Shown: positions 1-10,867, numbered from the stretch's first letter. The stretch is 56,625 bases of DNA from Pseudomonadota bacterium (GCA_021805565.1 JAJZFA010000023.1:1-56625), one strand, 5' to 3'. Translations and numbers: made by a program. Notes: generated by a model from the sequence alone, not told the origin.

Positions 1-36
1 CCGCCCGTTGATGATCTCGATCGTGCTGTCCGGCAT
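1..36 (-). CDS. Possible 5' end of a gene running off the left edge
   Basis: An ATG on the minus strand opens a frame of 12 codons (MPDSTIEIINGR) that is still open at the window edge. Upstream lies a run of three short similar words (ctttaagg, ccttaagg, ctttaagg) that could act as a regulatory site. There is too little protein to name a family, and the frame may be chance. Confidence 0.2.
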   Translation of the reverse strand, partial: MPDSTIEIINGR

Positions 37-207
37 GACTTTAAGGAGCACCTTAAGGTGGACTTTAAGGTCTACAGCTTCGCTACCCCGCCGATCTCCA
101 GCAAGGCGACCCTCACCGGACGCTTACAAGCGGGCAGCATGTCGCGCCGCATTCACCGCCCTGGGGTGGGCGCAGACCGAACATCGAGACGTAGCCGGGA
201 CGCTGGC

Positions 208-489
208 GATGATGCCGGCCTTGACCAGGTCCTTGAACTCGCCGGATTGCGCGTCGAAGCCGAAGTTATAGCTATCGTTCTCCAGCGTCTTGCCAGCGAT
301 CACGGCGCCATCTTCGCCGGCGTTCTCGGCGATCTGGCGCAGCGGGGTCTGGATCGCCTTGCGGATGATCTCGATCCCGAAGCGCTGGTCGTCGTTGTCG
401 GCCTTCGCCTTGCTCAGGATCGGCGAAGCCCGCGCCAGGGCAACACCGACACCCGAAACGATGCCTTCCTCGACCGCCGCGCGCGTGGC
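208..489 (-). pseudogene. groEL internal fragment (duplicated piece)
   Basis: These 282 bases align without gaps to 3906-4187 inside the intact groEL, with 10 mismatches by my count (about 96% identity). The frame is still open and gives recognisable GroEL residues ([42 protein letters not shown]). Changes include PGGG to SGVG in a conserved glycine stretch and ASLI to ASPI. There is no start, apical domain or C-terminus, so it cannot make a chaperonin. The homology stops abruptly on both sides, which suggests a recombination product rather than gradual decay. Bases 490-608 and 37-207 hold no gene I can support. Confidence 0.9.
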
Positions 490-608
490 CAGGTTTTGGC
501 GTTCATTCCCAAACGTGGCGGCTTGCTGCTGGTGCCGGCGCAAGGGGAACCCGCCGGGGTGCGCGGGGTTCAGACCCGGCAGGCTATCGGGATCGTACCG
601 GCCAGATT

Positions 609-890
609 TTAAAGTCCGAGCTCGCTGTGGGACCCGACCCGCACCAGCCGCAACGTTCCCAGGTCGGGTTTTTGATAGATGAGCACCAGATCGGGTTTGA
701 TGTGGCAGTCGCGGTGATCTTTCCACTCCCCGGTTAGCTGATGGTCGCGGCGCCGGATTTCGAGCGGTGAGTCATTGGCGAGCAAATCGATGACAGAAAA
801 AATATCGCTGTCGAGCGTGGCCCGATGCTGGCCTTTGGATTCGCGCCGATAATCCCGCTTGAATTGCCCAGTCCACTCAATCGTCCGCAT
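609..890 (-). CDS. yafQ: YafQ-like RelE/ParE-superfamily toxin (mRNA interferase)
   Basis: This 93-residue protein has the compact RelE fold pattern of YafQ toxins: [11 protein letters not shown] near the N-terminus, then [20 protein letters not shown] and LIYQ, and a terminal RVGSHSEL. The histidines and aspartate used by YafQ for ribosome-dependent mRNA cleavage ([12 protein letters not shown] and the C-terminal SHSE) are all present, so the toxin looks active. Its ATG lies inside the 3' end of the upstream antitoxin gene (14-base overlap), the usual arrangement for a co-translated type II pair. Toxin and antitoxin would form a tight inactive complex that also represses the operon. Family assignment is confident; targets are inferred from the family. 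Confidence 0.88.
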   Translation of the reverse strand: MRTIEWTGQFKRDYRRESKGQHRATLDSDIFSVIDLLANDSPLEIRRRDHQLTGEWKDHRDCHIKPDLVLIYQKPDLGTLRLVRVGSHSELGL

Positions 891-1140
891 TGAGCGCGTT
901 CTTGAGCTCTTCGATGCTGTTGGCGCTTGGTAGGTGCCCGGCCCGAGCCTGTTTCATCGCGGCAATGGTGGTGGCATTGGGGATCAGGGGGTCGAAAGGG
1001 AGCGCGTGTTCGCGGGCGACGCGCGTGAGCATGAGGCGTACCGCGTCGGACACGGTCAGGCCCATAGCGGCGAGGACGGCGGCGGCCTCGGCCTTAATGG
1101 TGCCGTCGATGCGGGTTTGGACGAGTTGGTTGGCGGTCAT
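877..1140 (-). CDS. dinJ: DinJ/RelB-family antitoxin
   Basis: This is an 87-residue protein starting MTANQLVQTRID. The N-terminal segment (VQTRIDGTIKAEAAAVLAAMGLTVSDAVRLMLTR, written here in outline) matches the ribbon-helix-helix DNA-binding region of RelB/DinJ. The C-terminal tail ([12 protein letters not shown]) is the part expected to wrap the toxin. The frame is open further upstream, to 1197, but the ATG at 1140 gives the normal family length and places the ribbon at the very N-terminus, so I prefer it. It is followed immediately by the YafQ toxin. Autorepression by the complex is expected from the family; I did not find a clear palindromic operator upstream. Confidence 0.85.
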   Translation of the reverse strand: MTANQLVQTRIDGTIKAEAAAVLAAMGLTVSDAVRLMLTRVAREHALPFDPLIPNATTIAAMKQARAGHLPSANSIEELKNALNADD

Positions 1141-1540
1141 GGGTGGGTCCGCTGGTTGGATGAACGACGATGTAATGCAGAACGTGGGGGTGTTCAATGG
1201 GGGTGTGGTTTATCGCGGGCCTGACGGTGGGCCGCGATCATGCTGCCCCTATCGCATTTGTGCTGGCGATGTCGCTGCCTTTGGACAGACCGGGGTAGCG
1301 AGAACCGGCTGGCGGCGACCCAGGGAGATCGGCCCGAACGCAATGCGCGGAGGCTCCGATACGGTTTGTGCCGCCATGCGCGTCGTTTATCGTGTTGTGG
1401 TGTCCTGCGAGCGGAAATGGATAAAGTAATTAATACGAAATAATTTTTCAAATCGGTACGTTCATTGGGCGCTAGTTCGTTTCAATATTGCACAGATGCA
1501 TCGACGTGGTTATGGGAAAAGGCCAGGGCGACATCTGGCG
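1141..1540. other. Gene-free stretch between the TA pair and the OLD gene
   Basis: About 400 bases with no convincing gene. Short open frames exist on both strands, but they lack ribosome binding sites and recognisable products. An AT-rich patch at about 1425-1455 stands out from the GC-rich surroundings and could hold a promoter or an old insertion boundary. Confidence 0.4.
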
Positions 1541-3376
1541 TTACCGCACGGGTTCCTCGGCCGGACTTACCGCATCGACAAGGCTTGCGACATAATCTTG
1601 CAGTGGCGAAAGGCGGTCGGGGTCATGGTCGAGAATATAACGCAGAAGAAACAGCGAATCGGCCTTTTTCGCGAAGGGTGCCCGCTGCTCGGAGAGAGTC
1701 CCGCAGACGCGTACAATGAGATTGGCGGCATCCACGCGAGCCAGCCAGCCGGTGTTGTTAATGTCGCCATTCCATTCCGGGATATGTATCGGACACTCTG
1801 CCGCCGCTGCCTGCAAAGCCACTTCGACTGTCGTGGCGGAGACGGTTTCAGCCGAGTCGGGGTCTTTGCCGATGATGAAAGCCGCGATCGCGGCGGGGTC
1901 GATAAGGTAGCATTCAAGGTGCCGCCTTGGCAGGAAATGCAGCAATCCGCCTGCATCCCGCTGCATCTTTTCCTTTTCGGCATCGGTCAGCTTTTCCGTG
2001 TCGAAACTGAACGCGACCGACATAAGCAGCGTCGCCACGGCGGTGCTTAAGCGGCTGTACACTTGATACACGATCTCCCGATCACGTCGTTTGGTGTTGA
2101 AATCACCCGTTGCGGCGACCGATGTGATGATCGTTCCCCGTGGCAGTGGGCCAATCAGTTTCTGGTACAGATATGGAAAGCACAGTTCTTCGGTTGGACC
2201 CTCGACCCAGATGACTCTCTCGGCCGCAAACACGTCCGCCATCGAAACGCCTAGATGCTCGGCTACTTCTCGAAACTGTCCGACCTTGGTAGGGTCTAGC
2301 CGTTTGACCGACGATTCATATCCCGTGCGTTTTACGAGATGGATCGTTTTCGGGTTGCTGAAGCCGATTACCTCCGGCGCGTGGGTCGAGATGATATATT
2401 GATGCTGCGTGTATTGCGTTTGCAGGATTCGAAGCAGGGCCTTGACTGCCGCTGGGTGTAGAAAGCTGCTGATTTCATCGATGATAACGATCGCTTTATC
2501 GATCGTCATAATCGCCGTGAGTAGAGCAATAACCTGGGACACGCCCATGCCGCTTTCTTTCAGCGGAAAACTCAGGTCCACCCGCTCCATCGCCTCTGTC
2601 GGCCAGACGCGCACTTCAAGCATATCTCCCATAGGTTTGGTTCTGACACTGAGGTTGCCGACGGTCGGAAAGATATCGTTAAGGTGACGGACCAACTTCT
2701 GGAAAATGTCTCCTCGCTTGCCGCTCAGCGTATGGAGTACATTCGGAAGATTGCCAGCGTTTGGCTGGAGGCGATCGGCGCGGCCGAACCCAGCTTCGCC
2801 AATCGTCATGCGTTCGGCCGCAAAGTAGAACATATCGCGAGTCCAGGCGTCCGAAAGCAGGGCTGGCAACGTGTCCTGGCGTCCAACGTAGGATTGTATC
2901 GATAGTTTGCCGTTTTGAGGCGTCGCCCCGGCGCAAAGTCCCTGATGTTCAGGGATGGGACTAAAAAGCCGATGCGACGGATACAGAGCAGAACAATTAC
3001 CTCCCACCGTCCTAGTTACGGAGATTAGCAGGCTTGAGCGCCCGCAAAACTCCGTGAAAAATGCTCTAACCTCCCCCCCTTGTGCTGGGTGAAGCGGAAT
3101 GAACTGCTGCCGACCAGAGCGCAAAATTCAATCACCGATTTCAGCGCCGCTGACGTCGATAGTAAATTCAACCTTGGGTTGCTGTATCTTGAACGTTTCC
3201 CATGTCTCAGCAGTCCTGTGCCGGTCATCGGAAAGCACAGGTAGCAGCGCCCGCAGGAGTGCGCTTTTGCCCGCATTATTCTGACCGATGACAAGGTTGA
3301 TGCCTTCGGAAAACTCCACCTCGCCGGTGTCGCTGAATGCCTGGAATCCGAGTACTCGCGCCTTTATCAGTCTCAT
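1541..3376 (-). pseudogene. OLD-family ATPase/TOPRIM nuclease, interrupted by an in-frame TGA
   Basis: The gene starts at 3376 (MRLIKARVLGFQAF) with a Walker A motif GQNNAGKSALL near residue 31. It hits a TGA at 3128-3130 after 82 codons, then continues in the same frame for about 530 codons. The downstream part has the rest of an SMC/OLD-type ATPase (KESGMGVSQVIALL, Walker B AIVIIDEISSFLHP, then IISTHAPEVIGFS). A TOPRIM-like nuclease domain follows (RVIWVEGPTEELCFPYLY, later FSFDTEKL). Full length would be about 612 residues, normal for class 1 OLD nucleases, which act in DNA processing and phage defence. One point mutation (for example CGA to TGA) is the simplest cause. A fragment restarting at the TTG at 3124 would lack Walker A. 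No GajB or other partner gene is adjacent. Confidence 0.82.
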
Positions 3377-3656
3377 TTGACACTCCGCACCACAAATCTA
3401 ACGCGAGACATTTATCTGGTGCCAGCGATTAAAGCCGGTGAATGGTGGCGAATCTTAATCTGAGCGACGCTGACTACCCGTACTATGCAGCGCTGCGGCG
3501 GCCTGCCGGCCGGTACAAACTCGCAAACGGCGGTCCATCTTGCATTCCGACAGCCGATCGGGCTGCTCCGTGTTGTACAGTCGCTGCCGGAGGACTGAAC
3601 CCCACCACGGGCGGCGGCGTAACACCTGGGCAATGGCGGCATTGCGGGAAAAAAGG

Positions 3657-3692
3657 AAAACGGGCCGCACCCTTTCAGATGCGGCCCGTTTT
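3657..3692 (-). terminator. Intrinsic terminator of groESL
   Basis: A perfect 13-bp stem (AAAACGGGCCGCA paired with TGCGGCCCGTTTT) with a 10-base loop lies 25 bases past the groEL stop. In the minus-strand reading direction it is followed by a T-rich tail (TTTTCCTTTTTT), the classic rho-independent form. The rest of the 340-base gap from 3377 to 3716 holds no gene I can support. Confidence 0.85.
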
Positions 3693-3716
3693 TTACCGTA
3701 AGCGTGAAGGCGTGGA

Positions 3717-5414
<1,698 letters not shown>

Positions 5415-5423
5415 TTAGAAAAG

Positions 5424-5484
5424 GCGAAGACCGCGTAAGCGGCCTTTGTCGGTTCGCTAAGACGAAGACCGCCGAAGCGGCCTT
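5424..5484 (-). repeat. Two direct-repeat hairpins in the groES-groEL spacer
   Basis: Two copies of a word of about 23 bases (core GACCGC, 4 bases, GCGGCC) occur 38 bases apart between groES and groEL. Each can fold into a small stem with a 4-base loop. In the minus-strand mRNA they would give two consecutive hairpins between the stop of groES and the start of groEL, and could protect or process the message. Confidence 0.5.
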
Positions 5485-5499
5485 CTGGCATCGCCCGGA

Positions 5500-5820
5500 C
5501 TAAGCGGCTTTCTTCTTCGCGGGTGCGGCGGTTTCGGTGATGATGCCCATGATGTCGGACTCCTTCATGATAAGGAGCTCCTCGCCATTCAGCTTCACTT
5601 CCGTTCCGGACCACTTGCCGAACAGGATCTTGTCGCCGGCTTTCACGTCGAGAGCCACAAGCTGGCCTGCTTCGTTACGGGCACCGGGGCCAACGGCGAT
5701 CACTTCGCCTTCCATCGGCTTTTCCTTGGCGGTGTCGGGGATGATGATCCCGCCGGCGGTCTTTTCTTCAGCGGTCAGGCGCCGGACGACGACGCGGTCG
5801 TGCAGGGGGCGGAAACTCAT
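5500..5820 (-). CDS. groES: 10-kDa co-chaperonin GroES
   Basis: This 106-residue protein begins [15 protein letters not shown]. It has the mobile loop ([17 protein letters not shown]) that docks on GroEL, the [21 protein letters not shown] body and a short lysine-rich tail (APAKKKAA). It caps the GroEL ring during folding. The length is slightly over the usual 95-100 because of the alanine/lysine tail. It is the first gene of groES-groEL. A sigma-70-like or heat-shock promoter and a CIRCE operator lie about 90-145 bases upstream. Confidence 0.98.
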   Translation of the reverse strand: MSFRPLHDRVVVRRLTAEEKTAGGIIIPDTAKEKPMEGEVIAVGPGARNEAGQLVALDVKAGDKILFGKWSGTEVKLNGEELLIMKESDIMGIITETAAPAKKKAA

Positions 5821-5909
5821 TTTAAGACGCTCCTGAGTTCGTTCTCAGTCGATGATTGAAAGGATTGCCACAGCCGGCGATGGACCTCCGATGAGCGCCC
5901 CGCCGATTG

Positions 5910-5936
5910 TTAGCACTCCCGCACTGGGAGTGCCAG
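5910..5936 (-). promoter_or_regulatory. CIRCE operator (HrcA site) at the groESL promoter
   Basis: TTAGCACTC, a 9-base spacer, then GAGTGCCAG: 16 of the 18 arm bases match the CIRCE consensus TTAGCACTC-N9-GAGTGCTAA. It lies just downstream of the groESL -10, over the expected start of transcription, so bound HrcA repressor would block groESL until heat or misfolded protein releases it. Confidence 0.9.
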
Positions 5937-5937
5937 C

Positions 5938-5966
5938 GATCTAATCCCGCACGGCCCGCAAGTCAA
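5938..5966 (-). promoter_or_regulatory. Predicted groESL promoter
   Basis: On the minus strand TTGACT (-35) and TAGATC (-10) are separated by exactly 17 bases. The -35 is preceded by C, giving CTTGACT, which also resembles the CTTG core of alphaproteobacterial RpoH promoters. The expected start falls inside the adjacent CIRCE element. Confidence 0.65.
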
Positions 5967-5973
5967 GGGTTTG

Positions 5974-6000
5974 GCAGCACTCTTTTGGAATGAGTGCTAA
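5974..6000. promoter_or_regulatory. Second CIRCE-like operator, on the usg side
   Basis: GCAGCACTC, a 9-base spacer, then a perfect GAGTGCTAA half site. Three mismatches sit at the outer end of the left arm. It is 38 bases from the first CIRCE and next to the divergent usg gene. It could loop HrcA across the groESL promoter or regulate the divergent transcript. Confidence 0.7.
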
Positions 6001-6129
6001 GCTTTTGAAATTATTATATTTATGGTTGCAATGGCCAAAGGTCCGCGGACATTATCGGTAAACCCGGTGCGTGGCGCCGGCTCCGGAAACAGGCTTCCGG
6101 ATCTCATGTGCGAAAGGATGCACGGCGTC

Positions 6130-6390
6130 ATGAGCCTTGTTCGGCAGTTGCAAGATTATCGCCTGACGACCGCTGAAATCCTGTATCGGTTGCCGGATCA
6201 TCCCCACGTGCTCCAGACATTTATCTGGCAGGATCTCGATATCGCCCCGGTTTATCCGGTGCTGCACAAATTCCTGGATTTCTGGGGCCGCGAGATCGAA
6301 GGCAGCCTGCATTCGGTGCGGGTCGCATCGGCAAGCCTGATCGGACCGGCCCGGATCGGCCACATCGGCGAATCGATGCTGTTGCATTGA
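6130..6390 (+). CDS. usg: Usg family protein
   Basis: An 86-residue protein with the family hallmarks RLTTAEILYRLPDHPHVLQ, FIWQDLDIAPVYP, LHKFLDFWGREIEG and LHSVRVA. Usg proteins are small, cytoplasmic and confined largely to alphaproteobacteria, where the gene was first noted next to trpF; their biochemical role is not established. Starts at 6022 or 6118 are also in frame, but the ATG at 6130 has a GAAAGGA ribosome site upstream and gives the family's usual length. It is divergent from groES and shares the intergenic region that contains two CIRCE elements, so a link to heat-shock control is possible. Confidence 0.85.
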   Translation: MSLVRQLQDYRLTTAEILYRLPDHPHVLQTFIWQDLDIAPVYPVLHKFLDFWGREIEGSLHSVRVASASLIGPARIGHIGESMLLH

Positions 6391-6509
6391 CGGGCGACGG
6401 ATTGTCGTCTTCCCGGAACGGCGTCCCCGCATCGCGGTCGGTATGAAGGCCCGTGTTTAAGCGCGCAGCCTGTCCCGCGGGGCCAGAACAGGTATGATCG
6501 GTGCCGGCC

Positions 6510-6710
6510 CTACCAGCCGCCGCACCAAAGTCCTACGCCATGCACCACGCCGACCGGGAAAAACGCCGCCGCGGCGATCAGCAACGGCCGGTGGCCGTTC
6601 GAAGCCGAAAATACGATCGACGTCAGCCACGCCGAATACACCAGCAGACCGGCCAAGATAAGGGTGGTCGCCGTGCCGAACGTCATCGGGTCTCTCAGCC
6701 GCGGTCCCAT
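6510..6710 (-). CDS. Small membrane protein of unknown function
   Basis: A 66-residue frame starting MGPRLRDPMTFGTATTL, with two hydrophobic stretches (roughly residues 12-34 and 43-62) separated by a short SASNGHRP loop. That predicts two membrane helices in the inner membrane. A GGAG ribosome site sits 6 bases before the ATG, which supports translation. I do not recognise a family. It is convergent with usg and divergent from ilvD, so the neighbours give no hint of role. Confidence 0.5.
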   Translation of the reverse strand: MGPRLRDPMTFGTATTLILAGLLVYSAWLTSIVFSASNGHRPLLIAAAAFFPVGVVHGVGLWCGGW

Positions 6711-6922
6711 CGCATGCTCCGTTACCGGTGTTATCGTCTTGTCTCTATATCACCGGATGATCGCCCTGTTGCCAATAGTGTCGTCGATCCCGGTGAATTT
6801 CGGGCCGTCTGAAGGTCGCCGGCGGGCGGCGCCGGGATCCGGCGGCTGGCCTATCCGCGCCGGCGGCGCTAGACACCGGTATCGGGCGCCGCGCCCCTTC
6901 CTCCGTTCCAAGGACACACACC

Positions 6923-8779
6923 ATGCCGGCTTATCGCTCCCGCACCACCACCCACGGCCGCAACATGGCCGGCGCCCGCGGCCTGTGGCGGGCAACCGGC
7001 ATGAAGGACGGCGATTTCGGCAAGCCCATCATCGCTATCTGCAACAGTTTCACCCAGTTCGTCCCCGGCCATGTCCACCTGAAAGACCTCGGCCAGATGG
7101 TCGCCAGGGAAGTCGAGAAATCGGGCGGGGTTGCCAAGGAATTCAATACGATCGCGGTGGACGACGGCATCGCCATGGGACACGACGGCATGCTGTACAG
7201 CCTGCCGTCGCGCGAGTTGATCGCCGACAGCATCGAATACATGGTCAACGCCCATTGCGCCGATGCCATGGTCTGCATTTCGAACTGCGACAAAATCACC
7301 CCCGGCATGCTGATGGCCGCGATGCGCCTGAACATTCCGGCGGTTTTCGTGTCCGGCGGCCCGATGGAAGCGGGCAAGGTCACCCATAACGGCAAAACCC
7401 GGTCGGTCGATCTGATCGACGCGATGGTCGCCGCCGCCGACAGCAGCGTGTCCGACGAAGACGTCGCGGTGATGGAGCGGTCGGCCTGTCCGACCTGCGG
7501 GTCGTGCTCCGGCATGTTCACCGCCAATTCCATGAATTGTCTGGTGGAAGCCCTGGGCCTTGGGCTGCCGGGCAACGGCACCGTCGTTGCCACCCATGCC
7601 GATCGCCGCGAGCTGTTTCTGGAAGCCGGCCGCAAGATCGTCGAGATCGCCCGCCGCCATTACGAAACGGACGATTTCTCGGTCCTGCCGCGCAGCGTCG
7701 CCAGCTTCGCCGCGTTCGAGAACGCGATGACGCTGGATATCGCCATGGGCGGGTCCACCAACACGGTGCTGCATCTGCTGGCCGCCGCGCATGAGGGCGA
7801 GGTGCCGTTCACCATGCGCGATATCGACCGCTTGTCGCGGCGGGTGCCGGTGCTGTGCAAGGTCTCCCCGTCGGTACCGGACGTGCATGTGGAAGACGTG
7901 CATGCGGCCGGCGGTATCATGGCCATTCTGGGCGAACTGGACCGAGCCGGACTGATCGATTCGACGGTTTCGACCGTGCATGCCGAAACGATGGCCGAAG
8001 CCCTGCAACGCTGGGATGTGACCCGCACCGCCGATGACTCGGTGAAGACGTTTTATCGTGCGGCCCCCGGCGGCATTCCGACAACCGAGGCGTTCAGCCA
8101 GGCCCAGCGTTGGGATGCGCTGGATACCGACCGGGCGAAAGGTGTGATCCGCGACCGGGCGCATGCGTTTTCCGCCGATGGCGGGCTTGCGGTGTTGTAT
8201 GGCAACCTGGCCGAGGAGGGCTGCATCGTAAAAACCGCCGGCGTGGATGCCAGCATCCTGACCTTCGCAGGCCCCGCTCGGGTATTCGAGAGTCAGGACG
8301 CGGCGGTTGCCGGTATTCTGGGTGGCGGCGTGAAAGCGGGCGATATCGTGCTGGTGCGGTACGAGGGGCCGCGCGGTGGGCCGGGCATGCAGGAAATGCT
8401 GTATCCCACCAGTTATTTGAAGTCCAAGGGGTTGGGGAAGCTGTGCGCCCTGGTGACCGATGGGCGGTTTTCCGGCGGGTCGTCGGGCTTGTCGATCGGG
8501 CATTGCTCGCCCGAGGCAGCGGAAGGCGGCCTGATCGGGCTGGTGGAAGACGGCGACCGGATCGAGATCGATATTCCCGCCCGGACGCTGAATCTGGCGG
8601 TGTCGGAGGGCGTTTTGGCGACCCGGCGTGCGGCGATGGACGCGAAGGGCGATGCCGCCTGGCAGCCGGCGCAGCCGCGCCAGCGGCAGGTTTCGGTGGC
8701 GTTGCGGGCCTATGCGGCCATGGCGACCAGCGCGGCACGCGGCGCGGTACGGGATGTGACGGTGTTACGACGGCGGTAA
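6923..8779 (+). CDS. ilvD: Dihydroxy-acid dehydratase
   Basis: This 618-residue enzyme converts 2,3-dihydroxy-isovalerate (or 3-methylvalerate) to the 2-oxo acid in valine, isoleucine and leucine synthesis. It has the IlvD/Edd signatures: C40 in [11 protein letters not shown]122 in [10 protein letters not shown] and C195 in [10 protein letters not shown], the expected iron-sulfur ligands. The C-terminal [11 protein letters not shown] and IGHCSPEA motifs are also present. Length matches the long IlvD class (about 610-620). The ATG follows an AAGGA site by 8 bases. It stands alone, without other ilv genes nearby, and is convergent with the glycine-rich gene downstream. Confidence 0.97.
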   Translation: MPAYRSRTTTHGRNMAGARGLWRATGMKDGDFGKPIIAICNSFTQFVPGHVHLKDLGQMVAREVEKSGGVAKEFNTIAVDDGIAMGHDGMLYSLPSRELIADSIEYMVNAHCADAMVCISNCDKITPGMLMAAMRLNIPAVFVSGGPMEAGKVTHNGKTRSVDLIDAMVAAADSSVSDEDVAVMERSACPTCGSCSGMFTANSMNCLVEALGLGLPGNGTVVATHADRRELFLEAGRKIVEIARRHYETDDFSVLPRSVASFAAFENAMTLDIAMGGSTNTVLHLLAAAHEGEVPFTMRDIDRLSRRVPVLCKVSPSVPDVHVEDVHAAGGIMAILGELDRAGLIDSTVSTVHAETMAEALQRWDVTRTADDSVKTFYRAAPGGIPTTEAFSQAQRWDALDTDRAKGVIRDRAHAFSADGGLAVLYGNLAEEGCIVKTAGVDASILTFAGPARVFESQDAAVAGILGGGVKAGDIVLVRYEGPRGGPGMQEMLYPTSYLKSKGLGKLCALVTDGRFSGGSSGLSIGHCSPEAAEGGLIGLVEDGDRIEIDIPARTLNLAVSEGVLATRRAAMDAKGDAAWQPAQPRQRQVSVALRAYAAMATSAARGAVRDVTVLRRR

Positions 8780-8786
8780 CCGCCGG

Positions 8787-8823
8787 CACCGGCATGCCGC
8801 CAGCCGTTGGCGGCGTGCCGGTG
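8787..8823. terminator. Hairpin between convergent ilvD and the glycine-rich gene
   Basis: A 15-bp stem with one mismatch (CACCGGCATGCCGCC against GGCGGCGTGCCGGTG) and a 7-base loop fills the gap between two convergent stops. There is no T-run on either side, so termination is plausible but not certain. Confidence 0.5.
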
Positions 8824-8830
8824 GTCCGTA

Positions 8831-9466
8831 TCAGTCGCCATCGCCTGGGTAATAGACCTGCGGCCCTGGATAGACTGGGGCGTAACTGGGCTGCGGCGCG
8901 TAGTAAACGGGCGGAGCCGCATAGACGGGCGGCGGCGCGTAATAGACCACGGGCGGGGGATAAAACGCCTCCGACGCCAGCGCGCCGCCGATAAGGGCGC
9001 CGGCACCGAAGCCCAGCAGCGCGCCGCCGACGCCGTATCCGCCCCAGCCGCCACCCCAGCCGCCACCCCAGCCGCCATAGCCGCCGCCCCAGCCGCCATA
9101 ACCGCCGCGCCATCCGCCGTACCCACCGCGCCATCCGTCGCCGCCGCGCCAGCCTCCGTAACCGCCGCGCCATCCGTCGCCGCCGCGCCATCCGCCACCA
9201 CCCCAGCCGCCGGCACCGCGCCAGCCGCCTCCGCCCCATCCGCCGCCACGGTATCCTCCGCCGCCCCAGCCGCCGCCACGGTATCCACCGCCGCCACCTC
9301 GGAAACCGCCGCCTCCGCCGCCGATGCCCCCGGCATGGCCGCCGCCGCCGCCATGACCGCCGCCGCCTCCTCCGCCGCCGTGGCCGCCATTCGCATAGGC
9401 CTGGGGCGCGACCGACAGACCCGTAATGATCGGCGCCGCGATCAATAGGACCTTCCAGCGGGTCAT
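8831..9466 (-). CDS. Exported glycine-rich protein
   Basis: A 211-residue protein with a clear Sec signal peptide (MTRWKVLLIAAPIITGLSVA, cleavage near AYA-NGG). About 120 residues of glycine-rich sequence follow: runs of G with H, then imperfect tandem units built from GGW, RGG, DGW and GYG. A short hydrophobic glycine-zipper-like segment (LLGFGAGALIGGALA) comes next, then a Pro/Tyr-rich tail (PPVVYYAPPPVYAAPPVYY). The ATG at 9466 has an AAGGAG site 8 bases upstream; the longer frame to 9601 is not needed. Composition suggests a low-complexity envelope or surface protein. Function is unknown; I recognise no enzyme domain. Confidence 0.75.
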   Translation of the reverse strand: MTRWKVLLIAAPIITGLSVAPQAYANGGHGGGGGGGGHGGGGGHAGGIGGGGGGFRGGGGGYRGGGWGGGGYRGGGWGGGGWRGAGGWGGGGWRGGDGWRGGYGGWRGGDGWRGGYGGWRGGYGGWGGGYGGWGGGWGGGWGGYGVGGALLGFGAGALIGGALASEAFYPPPVVYYAPPPVYAAPPVYYAPQPSYAPVYPGPQVYYPGDGD

Positions 9467-9616
9467 GGGACGTACTCCTTCGTTCATCTGTCTAACTGAT
9501 TGTATATAGACCCCCGTTTGGGCCGGATTGCGGCAACTGTGGGTGTTTTGGCTAATATTTTGTTCATTCTGAAGCGCGTATCCCGGCCAGTTCGGCCGCA
9601 TGAGCAGCGCCGCGGT

Positions 9617-10867
9617 TCAGCGGGCGTTCGCGGGTGCGTCCAGCGGCCATAACGCCGCACGCCAGCGCGCGGCGATGACCCCGGTCAGCAGCAACCCGGT
9701 TACGCAATACGCGGTGGCGGTGGCGGCGAAGCCAAACCGCCCGATCAGGCCGCCGGCCGCCAGCAAGCCCATGGGCAGGCCGTAAATCGCCAGCATCCGG
9801 ACGCCCATGACCCGGCCGCGGAACCGGGCGCCGGCCCCGTGCAGCAGCATCACCGCCATCGGCACCATCGACAGGCTTTGCGCGAACCCCGCCAGGATCA
9901 GCATCGTGCGGCCGCCGGCGATGCCGGGCACGTGGATGAACGCCAGCAGCATCGCGTACCATACGACTGTGTAGATCAGCATCATCCGCGCCGGGCGGAT
10001 GGCCTGGCCGGCGATGCTGACGGCGACCGATCCGGCCAGGGCGCCCAGCGCGAAGCTGGCCACCAGCGTGCCCAGGCCGGTCTGGCCGACATGGTAGATT
10101 TCCCGCGCGACGTAGGGCAGCAGGCCGAGCGTGAGGGGAAATGCGGTGATGTTCACCAGAAATGCCAGCCACATGGCGGCCAGGGAGGCGGGTGTGTCCC
10201 ACACATAGGCGATGCCTTCCCGCAGGTCGCGCCAGAACGACAGCCGCGCCATTAGATCGGCCGGACGCGGCGCGCCGACGCCCAGGGTGAGTGCGAATCC
10301 GGCGGCGTAGAACCCGGCGATCACGGCGTAGGCGGGGGCCATGCCGAGCAGGGCGAACAGCGTGGCGCCGGCCAGCGACCCGGCGACGCGGGCCGAATCG
10401 ATGGTTGTGCGGGCGACCGCCACCGCCGCCATCAGCCGGTCGGACGGCATGGTTTCGGCCACCAGCGCGTTGCGCATCGCCAGGTCGGACGGCCGGATCA
10501 TGCCCACCACGGCGGCGATCAGCATGACAATCAGCGGCGTTTGCAGATGGAGCGCGGCCAGCACCGTCATCAGGCAGGCCATCGATGCGTACACGGCGCG
10601 CATGGCGCACAGGACGTTGCGGTGGCCGAGCCGGTCGCCGGCCAGGCCGAAGATGGGGGCGATGAGCGTGCCGGCGTATTGCAGCGATCCGTACACCGTC
10701 AGCAGCAGGACCGATCCGGTGGCGGTGAGGATGTACCAGCCCAGGATCAGGATTTCCATTTCTCCGGCCCAGGATGTCAGCAGATCGGCGGGAAACTGGA
10801 ATTTGAAGCTTCTGACGGCGAACGGCGCGAGCATCCGGGACCGGGCGTTGCCGCCGGTCTGGGTCAT
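9617..10867 (-). CDS. MFS transporter, probable drug or siderophore exporter
   Basis: A 416-residue integral membrane protein with about 12 hydrophobic helices and the MFS loop motif GDRLGHRN between helices 2 and 3. The overall pattern (start region FKFQFPADLLTSWAGEME, GYILTATGS-like first helix, SDLAMRNALVAETMP after helix 4) resembles the MFS_3/EntS-type exporter group. Substrate cannot be told from sequence. The frame is open to 10972, but the ATG at 10867 (MTQTGGNARS) leaves a more normal N-terminus. It stands alone, divergent from the CRISPR array, with about 290 bases between. Confidence 0.85.
   Translation of the reverse strand: MTQTGGNARSRMLAPFAVRSFKFQFPADLLTSWAGEMEILILGWYILTATGSVLLLTVYGSLQYAGTLIAPIFGLAGDRLGHRNVLCAMRAVYASMACLMTVLAALHLQTPLIVMLIAAVVGMIRPSDLAMRNALVAETMPSDRLMAAVAVARTTIDSARVAGSLAGATLFALLGMAPAYAVIAGFYAAGFALTLGVGAPRPADLMARLSFWRDLREGIAYVWDTPASLAAMWLAFLVNITAFPLTLGLLPYVAREIYHVGQTGLGTLVASFALGALAGSVAVSIAGQAIRPARMMLIYTVVWYAMLLAFIHVPGIAGGRTMLILAGFAQSLSMVPMAVMLLHGAGARFRGRVMGVRMLAIYGLPMGLLAAGGLIGRFGFAATATAYCVTGLLLTGVIAARWRAALWPLDAPANAR

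Noticed and set aside
1194..1451. An 85-codon frame upstream of the DinJ antitoxin
   Set aside because: No ribosome site, an unusual composition and no family; treated as non-coding.
3128..3130. TGA in the OLD gene as selenocysteine
   Set aside because: OLD nucleases have no conserved cysteine or redox site there, and I see no convincing selenocysteine-insertion hairpin just after it; a point mutation is simpler.
6869..8503. A 544-codon frame antisense to ilvD
   Set aside because: The same effect of GC-rich codon use; His/Gly/Arg-rich and without homology I can see.
8710..9448. Ala/Pro-rich frames overlapping the glycine-rich gene on both strands
   Set aside because: Shadows of the GGC/GGT repeats; only the minus-strand frame has a signal peptide and a ribosome site.
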